A stretch of DNA of 64,000 nucleotides, from positions 1-64,000 of the forward strand of contig JAOARN010000095.1 in NCBI GenBank assembly GCA_025210485.1, given 5' to 3'. Shown here piece by piece: positions 49,601-57,163 of the stretch. The position numbers and the translations under genes are program-made. The notes beneath the pieces are model-generated. The model was not told the origin of the DNA. It was given only the letters and a program-made list of their open reading frames with translations, and ran no database searches. Positions within the stretch are counted from its first letter, which is position 1, and every line of letters starts with the position of its first letter. The DNA is from Marinifilaceae bacterium (GTDB lineage: Bacteria; Bacteroidota; Bacteroidia; Bacteroidales; Marinifilaceae).

Positions 49601-50008
49601 ATGAAAAAACTATTATTTACCTTAGCAGCAATGCTAGTATTGCTTGTAAATTCACAAGCATCGTGTTACACAATTAACGATTCTCAATTGGATGAACAAT
49701 TCAGCAAAGCTACAGCTACCGAATTAGTTAATTTTAATATTAATTCAAATGAAGTAGCAGGAATGGGTGATTCTTTTGCTCAAGCTGGTGAAAAAAATGC
49801 TATTGTAGCTGCAGTATTAGCATTTTTCCTTGGTGGATTAGGTATTCACCGTTTTTATTTAGGAACTAAAACATTTACAGGTATTGGTTATCTTCTTACA
49901 TGTTTTGGTATATTCGGTATTGTTCCATTGGTCGACTTCATAGTTATACTTATTAATTCTGGAGATCTCAGTGCATATATTGACAATCCTAAATTCTTTA
50001 TGTGGTAA
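49601..50008 (+). CDS. TM2 domain protein with signal peptide
   Basis: The 135-residue protein has an N-terminal signal-like segment (MKKLLFTLAAMLVLLVNSQA), a polar linker and a TM2 domain (about 65-115). The domain has two membrane helices around AFFLGGLGIHRFYLGTKTFTGIGYLL and the second-helix end GIVPLVDFIVIL. TM2 domains are small two-helix membrane modules of unclear function in bacteria. This is the first of three TM2 proteins within 4.5 kb. A strong terminator follows, so it is a single-gene unit. Confidence 0.88.
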   Translation: MKKLLFTLAAMLVLLVNSQASCYTINDSQLDEQFSKATATELVNFNINSNEVAGMGDSFAQAGEKNAIVAAVLAFFLGGLGIHRFYLGTKTFTGIGYLLTCFGIFGIVPLVDFIVILINSGDLSAYIDNPKFFMW

Positions 50009-50031
50009 TACATAAAACCAAATAATTTTGT

Positions 50032-50062
50032 GTACCGCATTTATAAATGCGGTACTTTTTTT
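50032..50062 (+). terminator. Terminator of the first TM2 gene
   Basis: The 24-bp palindrome GTACCGCATTTA / TAAATGCGGTAC is followed by eight T. Confidence 0.88.
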
Positions 50063-50117
50063 TATTTCATTGGATACAAGGTAAAGACTTGACTAAATAA
50101 AACCCAATCGACTAAAC

Positions 50118-50828
50118 ATGAAATATTACACACTTACATTTTTTCTAATTATTATAAGCAATATTAATTTATTTAGCCAAAATTATCTTAGCTTAAACCA
50201 AAAATTCGAAACACTTCATAACGGATTTAAATCTACTGCCAATACACAATTTTATTACAATATTTCAAAATCTGAACTTATTAGCGTTTATGAGAAACCC
50301 GAAAAAATGATTCAGATTAAAAATAACAAAGGAGAACTAAAAATTTATTTTCCTAAAAAAAATTCGGTGGCAATGATTCAAGACAATAGCTTTTCTACTA
50401 GCAATGATTTCATTTATTATTTTATCAATAATGAAACGCAGAGTTTGGGACTAGAGAAAGAAGGCTTCACCCTCATCGACTCAAAACAAGAAGGTAAATA
50501 TGTTGTCCTAACTTGGATGGCTCCTGCTAAAATCAAAATAATATCTACTATAAAAGTTGTATACGATGGAGATAAGCCAATATACTCAGAATACAAAAAT
50601 GCTAACAACAATGCAATAAAAAAGATATATTACTATAATTACACACGAGAAAAAAACTTTCAAATACCTATGAAAGTAACTGAAATAAGTTATAAAACAA
50701 GAACTGATTCAATAATTAAAAGAATGAGTTTTACAGATTTAAAACTAGAATATAAACCAAGTTCTGATTTATTTAATTTTAAAATCCCTGAAGATGCCAA
50801 ACTTGAAGAAATACCTACTAATAAATAG
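50118..50828 (+). CDS. LolA-like secreted protein
   Basis: The 236-residue protein has a signal peptide (MKYYTLTFFLIIISNINLFSQ). Alternating beta strands follow, and the C-terminus (SSDLFNFKIPEDAKLEEI) recalls LolA-like outer-membrane lipoprotein carrier folds, where F.I.P.. ends the last strand. Repeated elements such as KIYFPKKNSVAMI also fit that fold. Similarity is weak, so the assignment is tentative. The 3' end overlaps the next gene by 35 bp, implying co-translation with the YidD-domain gene. Confidence 0.55.
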   Translation: MKYYTLTFFLIIISNINLFSQNYLSLNQKFETLHNGFKSTANTQFYYNISKSELISVYEKPEKMIQIKNNKGELKIYFPKKNSVAMIQDNSFSTSNDFIYYFINNETQSLGLEKEGFTLIDSKQEGKYVVLTWMAPAKIKIISTIKVVYDGDKPIYSEYKNANNNAIKKIYYYNYTREKNFQIPMKVTEISYKTRTDSIIKRMSFTDLKLEYKPSSDLFNFKIPEDAKLEEIPTNK

Positions 50829-51288
50829 CATAGTTATAGTCTGGATTACAGTACTGGCTCAGAACACTTTCTCTCAATTAAATAAAGATGATTTACTTTT
50901 AATCACAAAACATAAGTGTAAGGATGACTATGGAAAAAGAAAAGAAAGAGCTTATATATTTGCCAACAGATCAGCATTTATTAAATTTAATCCCATCAGT
51001 TTAAGCTTTGGAGGACTTATGTACTTCTACCAAAATGTACTATCCCAACAATTTTCGGCTGACTGCTTATATTACCCAACTTGCTCAGACTTCAGCAAAC
51101 AAGCAATTTCAAAATATGGTCTAATCAAAGGTGTTTTTTTAAGTGCAGACAGACTAACCAGGTGCAACAGAATTGCGGCAACAGGTCTACACCCTCTAAA
51201 AATAAATATTGACACAAATCACGCATATGATGGAATAGAATTTTATAATTTTAGAAACAATAAAAACTGCTCGTGCCATCACAAATAA
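50794..51288 (+). CDS. YidD-domain protein with N-terminal signal segment
   Basis: The 164-residue protein carries a YidD domain (about 70-135) with YYPTCSDFSKQAISKYGLIKGVFLSADRLTRCN, including the three conserved cysteines. YidD is normally a small cytoplasmic-side peripheral protein of ~70-85 residues that aids YidC insertion. Here an extra ~65 residues precede it, beginning with a signal-peptide-like helix (MPNLKKYLLINSIVIVWITVLAQNTFSQ style, split by polar residues). The domain may therefore face the periplasm. It overlaps the LolA-like gene by 35 bp. The tail ends in Cys/His (NCSCHHK). Confidence 0.82.
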   Translation: MPNLKKYLLINSIVIVWITVLAQNTFSQLNKDDLLLITKHKCKDDYGKRKERAYIFANRSAFIKFNPISLSFGGLMYFYQNVLSQQFSADCLYYPTCSDFSKQAISKYGLIKGVFLSADRLTRCNRIAATGLHPLKINIDTNHAYDGIEFYNFRNNKNCSCHHK

Positions 51289-51322
51289 TTATCAAACATA
51301 GTAAGATATCGATCCTATTCTA

Positions 51323-52177
51323 ATGAAAATTACACAACTGTTATCAATCATTTTTATTCTATGCAATAATGTATATAGTCAAAATAACAAAGAAATTCTA
51401 TTTCTAGAACATCTAAGTCTTAAAGAAGACCACAAGGAAGCCATCCTATTCGGCAATAGTCTACAATTAAGTCGATTCAACAAACACCAAGTGGATTCAA
51501 TAAACTATTACAAAGCATGGAGTAAATACTGTTTAAAAGATCTAGAAAATTCAGCAGATGACTTTACAAAAGTAAGTATCCAATCTAGTTTTTATAGTAA
51601 ATCAAAACTTTTTGCCTCTTACAATCTTGCACATATCTCAGAATATAGAAGAAGTATATCTATACTGAACCAATATAGTCCAGAAACAAACTCTTTGTCA
51701 GACATGAAGAACTACATGAAAGCAGGGATTAATCTACTAGAAAAAAAATATGAATCCTTTGATAGTATAATATCAGGAATAAACAAAGACTATTACATAT
51801 ATTCAAAAGAATTGAAAAAAATAAAATCATATAGAATAAGAATGCAGAAGCATAAAGGTCCATCACCTTTTTTAGCAGGTTTATTTTCTGCAATAGTTCC
51901 TGGTTCAGGAAAAATATATGCTGGTAAAACTGGAGAAGGTATATCGTCTCTAATATCGGTAGGTGCACTTGGACTTGTAAGTCTAGAAAACTACAACAAA
52001 CTTGGATTTAACAATTATAGGACAATAATCTTCTCGAGTATATTTTCCATATTCTATATCGGAAATATTTACGGGAGTGTATTCACAGCTAAAATCGTAA
52101 ACGATGAATTCAACAATGAAATGCAACAAAAAATATTATTTAATATTCATATTCCTCTTCGTAACTTTTTCAACTAA
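51323..52177 (+). CDS. Membrane protein with helical repeat and TM2-like C-terminus
   Basis: The 284-residue protein has a signal peptide (MKITQLLSIIFILCNNVYSQ), a helical TPR-like periplasmic part (about 25-170) and a C-terminal membrane section starting FLAGLFSAIVPGSGKIYAGKTGEGISSL. The PGSGKIYAGK stretch resembles the helix-turn of TM2/DUF5683-like modules. It lies 34 bp after the YidD gene and its end overlaps the next gene by 74 bp. The following gene has the same layout, so the two are likely paralogues acting together. Function unknown. Confidence 0.7.
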   Translation: MKITQLLSIIFILCNNVYSQNNKEILFLEHLSLKEDHKEAILFGNSLQLSRFNKHQVDSINYYKAWSKYCLKDLENSADDFTKVSIQSSFYSKSKLFASYNLAHISEYRRSISILNQYSPETNSLSDMKNYMKAGINLLEKKYESFDSIISGINKDYYIYSKELKKIKSYRIRMQKHKGPSPFLAGLFSAIVPGSGKIYAGKTGEGISSLISVGALGLVSLENYNKLGFNNYRTIIFSSIFSIFYIGNIYGSVFTAKIVNDEFNNEMQQKILFNIHIPLRNFFN

Positions 52178-53051
52178 ACTCAAAGCCAATAATGCGGAAA
52201 AAACTCTACAAAGAGCCGATTCAACTAAACTCAAAGCCAATAATGCGGAAAAAACTCTACAAAGAGCCGACAGTCTTGCTGCGAACGGAATGCTTATTCA
52301 AGCCAAAATAGAATATGAAAAGGCTATTTTTTTCTATCCTGAAGATAAAAATATTCAAAAGTATGCACGCCTGAAAAAATCTCAAGTTTATAAAATCGAA
52401 GGAGAGTTTGACAAAGCCATAAAATGCTTAAAAAAAATAAACAGTCTAAATTTAAGTTTATCTGAAAAGCATAATATCCATAGCGATATCGCTCTTTGCT
52501 ATTACTTAAACAACAAGCCACAACTAGCTATATCGGAACTAAAAATCAGTGAATTAATCATAAAAAATGACAGTCTTAGAAAAAGTAATCTACCTCTATT
52601 AACATTCTGCTATAACGATTTGAAGGATTGGAAGAATGCGAAAAAATCAAGTATTGAATATATTAAGTCCAAGAATTATTCAATACACAAAACAGATTCT
52701 TTACTTAATGAAATGGAAAGGATATATTCTGAAAAGAATCTACCAAAATTTAAATCATTAAAAAAAGCAATTAATTTGTCAAGATTTATACCTGGAGCAG
52801 GACAAATATACTGTGGAAAAATAACAGAAGGGTCAATTTGTTTTTTAATTAATGCTTCTTTTCTTGCCTTTGGAGGTGTTCAAATACTTAACAAATATTA
52901 TATAACAGGTTATACCTATGGATTTGGCATTCTATATAAAACATATACAGGCAATATGAAAAGAACAGAAACAATAGTTAATAAAACAAATAGCCAAAGA
53001 CATTACAATTTTAACAAAGAAATAATTAATCTATTAATTAGCCTAAAATAA
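52104..53051 (+). CDS. TPR-like protein with TM2-like C-terminus and in-frame 17-codon duplication
   Basis: The protein has 315 residues from 52104 (or 311 from the ATG at 52116). A signal peptide (KYYLIFIFLFVTFS) is followed by a duplicated 17-residue unit, TKLKANNAEKTLQRADS repeated once. TPR-like helices come next (LIQAKIEYEKAIFFYPEDK; KAIKCLKKINSL; DIALCYYLNNKPQLAISELK). A C-terminal membrane module has SRFIPGAGQIYCGKITEGS, matching the preceding gene's PGSGKIYAGK segment. It overlaps that gene by 62-74 bp, so expression is coupled. Function unknown; probably an envelope protein pair. Confidence 0.7.
   Translation: MNSTMKCNKKYYLIFIFLFVTFSTKLKANNAEKTLQRADSTKLKANNAEKTLQRADSLAANGMLIQAKIEYEKAIFFYPEDKNIQKYARLKKSQVYKIEGEFDKAIKCLKKINSLNLSLSEKHNIHSDIALCYYLNNKPQLAISELKISELIIKNDSLRKSNLPLLTFCYNDLKDWKNAKKSSIEYIKSKNYSIHKTDSLLNEMERIYSEKNLPKFKSLKKAINLSRFIPGAGQIYCGKITEGSICFLINASFLAFGGVQILNKYYITGYTYGFGILYKTYTGNMKRTETIVNKTNSQRHYNFNKEIINLLISLK
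52169..52270 (+). repeat. Perfect 51-bp tandem duplication
   Basis: Bases 52169-52219 are repeated exactly at 52220-52270. The unit equals 17 codons, keeps the reading frame, and its first copy contains the upstream gene's stop codon (52175-52177). No mismatches, so it is recent or under slippage. Confidence 0.95.
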
Positions 53052-53340
53052 TAGATTATATTCACCAACCAAAATACTTGAATAAATTACAGAATGTATG
53101 ACCAGGTCTGAAACTACTGTAATATCAATTATACCAACATGATAAAACAAACAGCTCAACCAATTTGATATCATTTTTTTGATTTCTATTTATATTATAT
53201 TAACTTCGCCCTGATTTTTTATTTAACACTAAATTAGCCCTAGTATTCAAAATATTGAGCTAACAAATTGGAAATATAAATTTAAGGAGAAACGCGAAAA
53301 TCCTTCTTCAAACAGAGTAGCAAAATTTACACTTTTAGTT

Positions 53341-53550
53341 ATGCCAGAAAAACAAGTACAATCAAAAACAACAATGATTTTAGTAAGCTTCTTATTAGGA
53401 GGATTAGGTATTCATCGTTTAATGATGGGTTATTCAAACTGGTGGTTAATGCTTATTACAGCAGGAGGATGTGGTATTTGGTCATTAATTGATTTCATCA
53501 GAATTATTACTGGAAACATGAAAATGGCTGACGGAAGAGAATTGGTATAA
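53341..53550 (+). CDS. Small TM2 domain protein
   Basis: The 69-residue protein is little more than a TM2 domain: ILVSFLLGGLGIHRLMMGYSNWW, then CGIWSLIDFIRIITGNMKMADGREL. The final segment GNMKMADGREL matches the end of the next TM2 protein (GNFKDAEGRPI), so the two are close paralogues. It has no signal peptide. The 289-bp region before it (53052-53340) shows no consensus promoter. A hairpin separates it from the zinc-ribbon TM2 gene. Confidence 0.9.
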   Translation: MPEKQVQSKTTMILVSFLLGGLGIHRLMMGYSNWWLMLITAGGCGIWSLIDFIRIITGNMKMADGRELV

Positions 53551-53559
53551 TCAACCCTT

Positions 53560-53595
53560 ATGAGATAATTATGATATTTCGCATAATTATCTCAT
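53560..53595 (+). terminator. Hairpin between two TM2 genes
   Basis: ATGAGATAATTATG (53560-53573) pairs with CATAATTATCTCAT (53582-53595), 14 bp with an 8-nt loop. The T-run is weak. It ends 16 bp before the next start and could limit read-through or translation. Confidence 0.5.
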
Positions 53596-53611
53596 GTTAA
53601 AACACAACAAT

Positions 53612-53941
53612 ATGAAACTAGAAAACGAAAAATACTGCCAAGAGTGCGGCGAGATAATTAATGCTAAGGCTGAAATTTGCCCAAAATGTGGAGTTCGTCA
53701 AGCAGCTGCAGGCATGACTCCAGACCAACAACAAAACCAAAACAAATGGATCACAACTTTGTTACTTTGTTGGTTTTTAGGTGTTTTTGGTGTACATAGA
53801 TTCTACACAGGACACACCCTAATAGGAGTCTTACAACTAATTACATTTGGTGGTTGTGGTATATGGACCATCATTGACTTAATTGTAATTGCACTAGGAA
53901 ACTTTAAAGATGCAGAAGGAAGACCAATCAAAAACAACTAG
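53612..53941 (+). CDS. Zinc-ribbon and TM2 domain protein
   Basis: The protein is 109 residues from the ATG at 53612. The N-terminus is a zinc ribbon (C9, C12, C23, C26: YCQECGE...CPKCG), then a Gln-rich linker, then a TM2 domain (LLCWFLGVFGVHRFYTGHTLIG; CGIWTIIDLIVIALGNFKDAEGR). An upstream in-frame ATG at 53594 lies inside the hairpin and is less likely. It overlaps the DUF2752 gene by 32 bp, a pairing seen in other Bacteroidota. Probably an inner-membrane protein of unknown role. Confidence 0.9.
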   Translation: MKLENEKYCQECGEIINAKAEICPKCGVRQAAAGMTPDQQQNQNKWITTLLLCWFLGVFGVHRFYTGHTLIGVLQLITFGGCGIWTIIDLIVIALGNFKDAEGRPIKNN

Positions 53942-54248
53942 GATTTTACTTTTTGCAAAGGCTTATATTAAAGAAAATTTTATTATAAGCCTATTTATAT
54001 CCTATTTTCTATTTTCTATTTTTTTAAAACTAGTATTCTCCATTGATATTCTGATCCCATGTCTATGGAAAAGTATTTTTGGGATCGAATGCCCAGGTTG
54101 TGGACTTACAAGAGCCTTTATTGCTATAATGCAACTAAAAATCCACCAAGCGATAAAATTAAACCCTTTGATTTTCATTGTAATCCCATCAGTCTTATCA
54201 TACCTAATATATGATATATTTAAATTTTCTAAAAAGCTCAAACGCTAA
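53910..54248 (+). CDS. DUF2752 membrane protein
   Basis: The 112-residue protein has two hydrophobic helices and the DUF2752 signature CPGCGLTRAF between them (GIECPGCGLTRAFIAIMQLKIHQAIKLNPL). Function is unknown in the family. It starts inside the zinc-ribbon TM2 gene (32-bp overlap), so the two are co-translated. Confidence 0.9.
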   Translation: MQKEDQSKTTRILLFAKAYIKENFIISLFISYFLFSIFLKLVFSIDILIPCLWKSIFGIECPGCGLTRAFIAIMQLKIHQAIKLNPLIFIVIPSVLSYLIYDIFKFSKKLKR

Positions 54249-54297
54249 AATTACCATAAGAAGAATCAAAATCAAATAAATCTAATACCCCTAAATT

Positions 54298-54831
54298 ATG
54301 AAATTCACATCTTTTATATTAACAATATTTATATTCTCCTTAACAGGATGTAATAATAATCCATATCAAAAAGCTAATATTGATGATATAGTAAACAATA
54401 TCGACCAATACAAAGGCAAACTTATTGAAACCTCAGGAAAAGTATTACATGTATGTGGAGTTGACTTTAAAAAACTAAAACTTCAATCAAAAAATAAAAA
54501 CATCATAAAAGTAACAGCATTTAACAAACAAGAGATATTTAGCAAAACACTTAACAATAAGGAAATAAAAATCAAAGGTGTTGTTACAGAGCACAAAATA
54601 ACAGCAGCATACATAAACCAAATGGATTCGCTAAAAACAATCCCGTGCCATGTTGACAACAAAGCCTGCACAGATAAAGAATGGATTAAAAGAAAAAAAG
54701 AAGCTGGAGTTGCAGATAAAATATCAGCTTCAGCAATAAAAAGACTTCGTAAAAGAATGGAGAAAACGGGAAAAGATTACGTTTCAGTTGTGAGTATTCA
54801 AGCAAAAGAATATTACATAATCAAGGAATAA
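54298..54831 (+). CDS. OB-fold-like lipoprotein
   Basis: The 177-residue protein has a lipobox (IFSLTGC, C18). The mature part begins with IDDIVNNIDQYKGKLIETSGKVLHVCGVD, a pattern typical of small OB-fold domains in which a strand pair around GKVxHVC leads the barrel. The second half is basic and helical (IKRLRKRMEKTGKDYVSV). It lies 49 bp after the DUF2752 gene and probably ends the same unit. Ligand unknown. The gap 54832-55157 shows no further feature. Confidence 0.65.
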   Translation: MKFTSFILTIFIFSLTGCNNNPYQKANIDDIVNNIDQYKGKLIETSGKVLHVCGVDFKKLKLQSKNKNIIKVTAFNKQEIFSKTLNNKEIKIKGVVTEHKITAAYINQMDSLKTIPCHVDNKACTDKEWIKRKKEAGVADKISASAIKRLRKRMEKTGKDYVSVVSIQAKEYYIIKE

Positions 54832-55157
54832 TTAATATTGTGCAAACTAATATTATCAAGATTACAATTTATCATAAATATAGGCAAATATCAAATTGGT
54901 TTTATTTTTATTAAACTTTATTTTTCACATAAAATATAGGCTTGTGTCTCCTCTTCAAAAAAAATTAATGGAAATAACAGAATACTAGACAAGAAGAAAT
55001 ATTGGGTTTAATTATATTTAACTCGTAAAAAATTCATATTCAATATTTTTCGTAAATATTTCGAGAATGATAAAAAGATTGTTATTTTTGATGAAAACAT
55101 TGATTGACTAGACTAAGAAATATAATTCGCATATTATAGAAAAACATCATCAAACTT

Positions 55158-55865
55158 ATGAATTGTATAATAATAGATGACGATAAACTATCAAGAAAAG
55201 TTGTTGAAAGTTATATCGAAAGAACTGATTTTTTGAAATTAGAAGCTTCTTATGCAAATGCAATAGAGGCACTTAATAATATTGCCGCAGGCACAAAAGT
55301 AGACCTTATATTCCTAGATATTGAAATGCCAGAAATGAGCGGCATGGAGTTTATTAACAGTTTAAATGGTGAACCACAAATCATAATCATTTCTTCAAAG
55401 GAACAATATGCACTTGAAGCATTTGAATATAATGTGACTGATTATCTTTTAAAACCTATAGTTTATAGTCGTTTTTTCAAGGCTGTGCAAAAAGCTTTAA
55501 GTAGAGAAAAGTCAGAGATTTCTGCTTCTACAGAAAATAACGAAATATTCATCAAAAGTAATTCATCCTTGGTAAGGTTAAATTATGATGACATTCTATG
55601 GATTGAAGCTCTTGAAAACTATGTAGTTGTAAATACATACAAAGAGAAACACACTATTCATTTTACGATGAAAGCCATTGAAAGAAAAATGCCAAATAAA
55701 AAGTTTTCAAGAATTCACAGGTCTTACATTGTTAATCTAAGTAAAATAGAACAAATTGAAGATAATTCTGTTGTAATTAATGTTGAAAATGGATCTAAGT
55801 CTATTCCTATTGGTAAATCATATAGAGACAAACTTATGGGAGATATTAACCTTATGACTCGTTAA
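55158..55865 (+). CDS. LytTR-family response regulator
   Basis: The 235-residue protein has an N-terminal receiver domain with acidic pocket DDD (7-9), phospho-acceptor D54 (FLDIEMPEMSG) and the K of LLKPI. A C-terminal LytTR DNA-binding domain (about 135-232) contains DILWIEALENYVVVNT and FSRIHRSYIVNLSKIE. It should be phosphorylated by a histidine kinase and bind DNA. No kinase gene lies next to it, so it is an orphan regulator here. The aminotransferase follows after 51 bp. Confidence 0.95.
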   Translation: MNCIIIDDDKLSRKVVESYIERTDFLKLEASYANAIEALNNIAAGTKVDLIFLDIEMPEMSGMEFINSLNGEPQIIIISSKEQYALEAFEYNVTDYLLKPIVYSRFFKAVQKALSREKSEISASTENNEIFIKSNSSLVRLNYDDILWIEALENYVVVNTYKEKHTIHFTMKAIERKMPNKKFSRIHRSYIVNLSKIEQIEDNSVVINVENGSKSIPIGKSYRDKLMGDINLMTR

Positions 55866-55916
55866 AAGTTTTGAATTGCTAATATTTTTTGTGACTTTTA
55901 CTCCAAAATTATTACA

Positions 55917-57104
55917 ATGATAAACAATAGACAATTATTTCTTCAACATGTGGCAACTCCATCAAAACAACCAATTGCATTGGAGATTGCTCGAGCAGAA
56001 AATATATACATGTACACACCCGAAGGTAAAAAATACATCGATTTACCTTCGGGTGTTTCTGTTAGTAATATCGGACATGGTCATCCTCATGTAAAAAAAG
56101 CTGTAAAAGAACAAGTAGACAAATTTATGCATTTGATGGTATATGGAGAATTCATTCAATCTCCTCAATCTCAATTTGCTAAACTTTTAACTGATCAATT
56201 ACCAGAGAATTTAGATTCTGTTTATTTTGTTAATTCAGGTAGTGAAGCTAACGAAGGGGCTATCAAATTAGCTAAAAGATACACTGGTAGATCAGAAATC
56301 ATTTCGTTTAACAATGCCTACCATGGCAGCACCCATGGAGCTCTAAGTTTGCTAGGAGATGAAAACATGAAGCAGGCCTACAGACCTCTTCTTCCAGATA
56401 TCAAATTTATTGATTTTAACGAAATAGATCAACTTAACAATATCTCGGACAAGACAGCAGCAGTAATACTAGAGCCTATCCAAAGTGAGGCTGGTTTAAT
56501 TATTCCTTCCAAAAATTATATTCAGAAATTACGAGAAAAATGCAACCAACATAATGCAATTCTAATTTTTGATGAGGTTCAAATGGGCTTTGGAAGAACA
56601 GGAAAACTATTTGCATTTGAACATTTTGATATTAGCCCTGATATTTTATGTTTAGCCAAAGCTATGGGTGGAGGTATGCCAATGGGTGCCTTCGTAGCTA
56701 AAAAGGAAATAATGGACAGCTTCAAATCAAATCCTGCGCTAGGTCATATAACTACCTTTGGTGGACATCCTGTTTCTTGTGCTGCAGCAAAAGCATCACT
56801 AGAAGTAATAATGGATGAGAAATTAGTAGAAACAGCTGACTATAAAGGCAAATTATTTGTAGACAAAATATGTTCTCACGAATGTGTAAAAACATACCGA
56901 CAAATTGGTTTGTTTGTTGCTATTGAACTTAAATCTGAAAAAGATTACAACAAAATAATAGAATTAGGCTTTGAGAGAGGACTTATAATGGATCCATTTT
57001 TATTTAAACCAAATTGCTTTAGAATAGCACCAGCATTAAATATAACAGAAGAACAAATCAATGAAATATCTGATATTATCATAGACTGCATGAACAAACT
57101 GTAG
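55917..57104 (+). CDS. Class III PLP-dependent aminotransferase (acetylornithine-type)
   Basis: The 395-residue protein has class III aminotransferase landmarks: VNSGSEANEGAIKLAKRYTGR, NAYHGSTHGALSL, ILEPIQSEAGLI, FDEVQMGFGRTGKLFAFEH with the PLP-binding Asp, and the Schiff-base lysine K248 in CLAKAMGGGMP. Length fits acetylornithine, 4-aminobutyrate or related omega-aminotransferases; the substrate cannot be fixed from sequence. No arginine genes are adjacent. It may be expressed with the LytTR gene. A strong terminator follows. Confidence 0.92.
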   Translation: MINNRQLFLQHVATPSKQPIALEIARAENIYMYTPEGKKYIDLPSGVSVSNIGHGHPHVKKAVKEQVDKFMHLMVYGEFIQSPQSQFAKLLTDQLPENLDSVYFVNSGSEANEGAIKLAKRYTGRSEIISFNNAYHGSTHGALSLLGDENMKQAYRPLLPDIKFIDFNEIDQLNNISDKTAAVILEPIQSEAGLIIPSKNYIQKLREKCNQHNAILIFDEVQMGFGRTGKLFAFEHFDISPDILCLAKAMGGGMPMGAFVAKKEIMDSFKSNPALGHITTFGGHPVSCAAAKASLEVIMDEKLVETADYKGKLFVDKICSHECVKTYRQIGLFVAIELKSEKDYNKIIELGFERGLIMDPFLFKPNCFRIAPALNITEEQINEISDIIIDCMNKL

Positions 57105-57108
57105 CACA

Positions 57109-57146
57109 AAAAAAAAGGTTTAGTCAAGCAACTAAACCTTTTTTTT
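57109..57146. terminator. Bidirectional terminator between aminotransferase and DUF349 genes
   Basis: 16-bp arms around GGTTTAGT / ACTAAACC with extended A and T runs and a 6-nt loop lie between convergent genes. Confidence 0.88.
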
Positions 57147-57163
57147 ACAATTAAAAAATAAAA

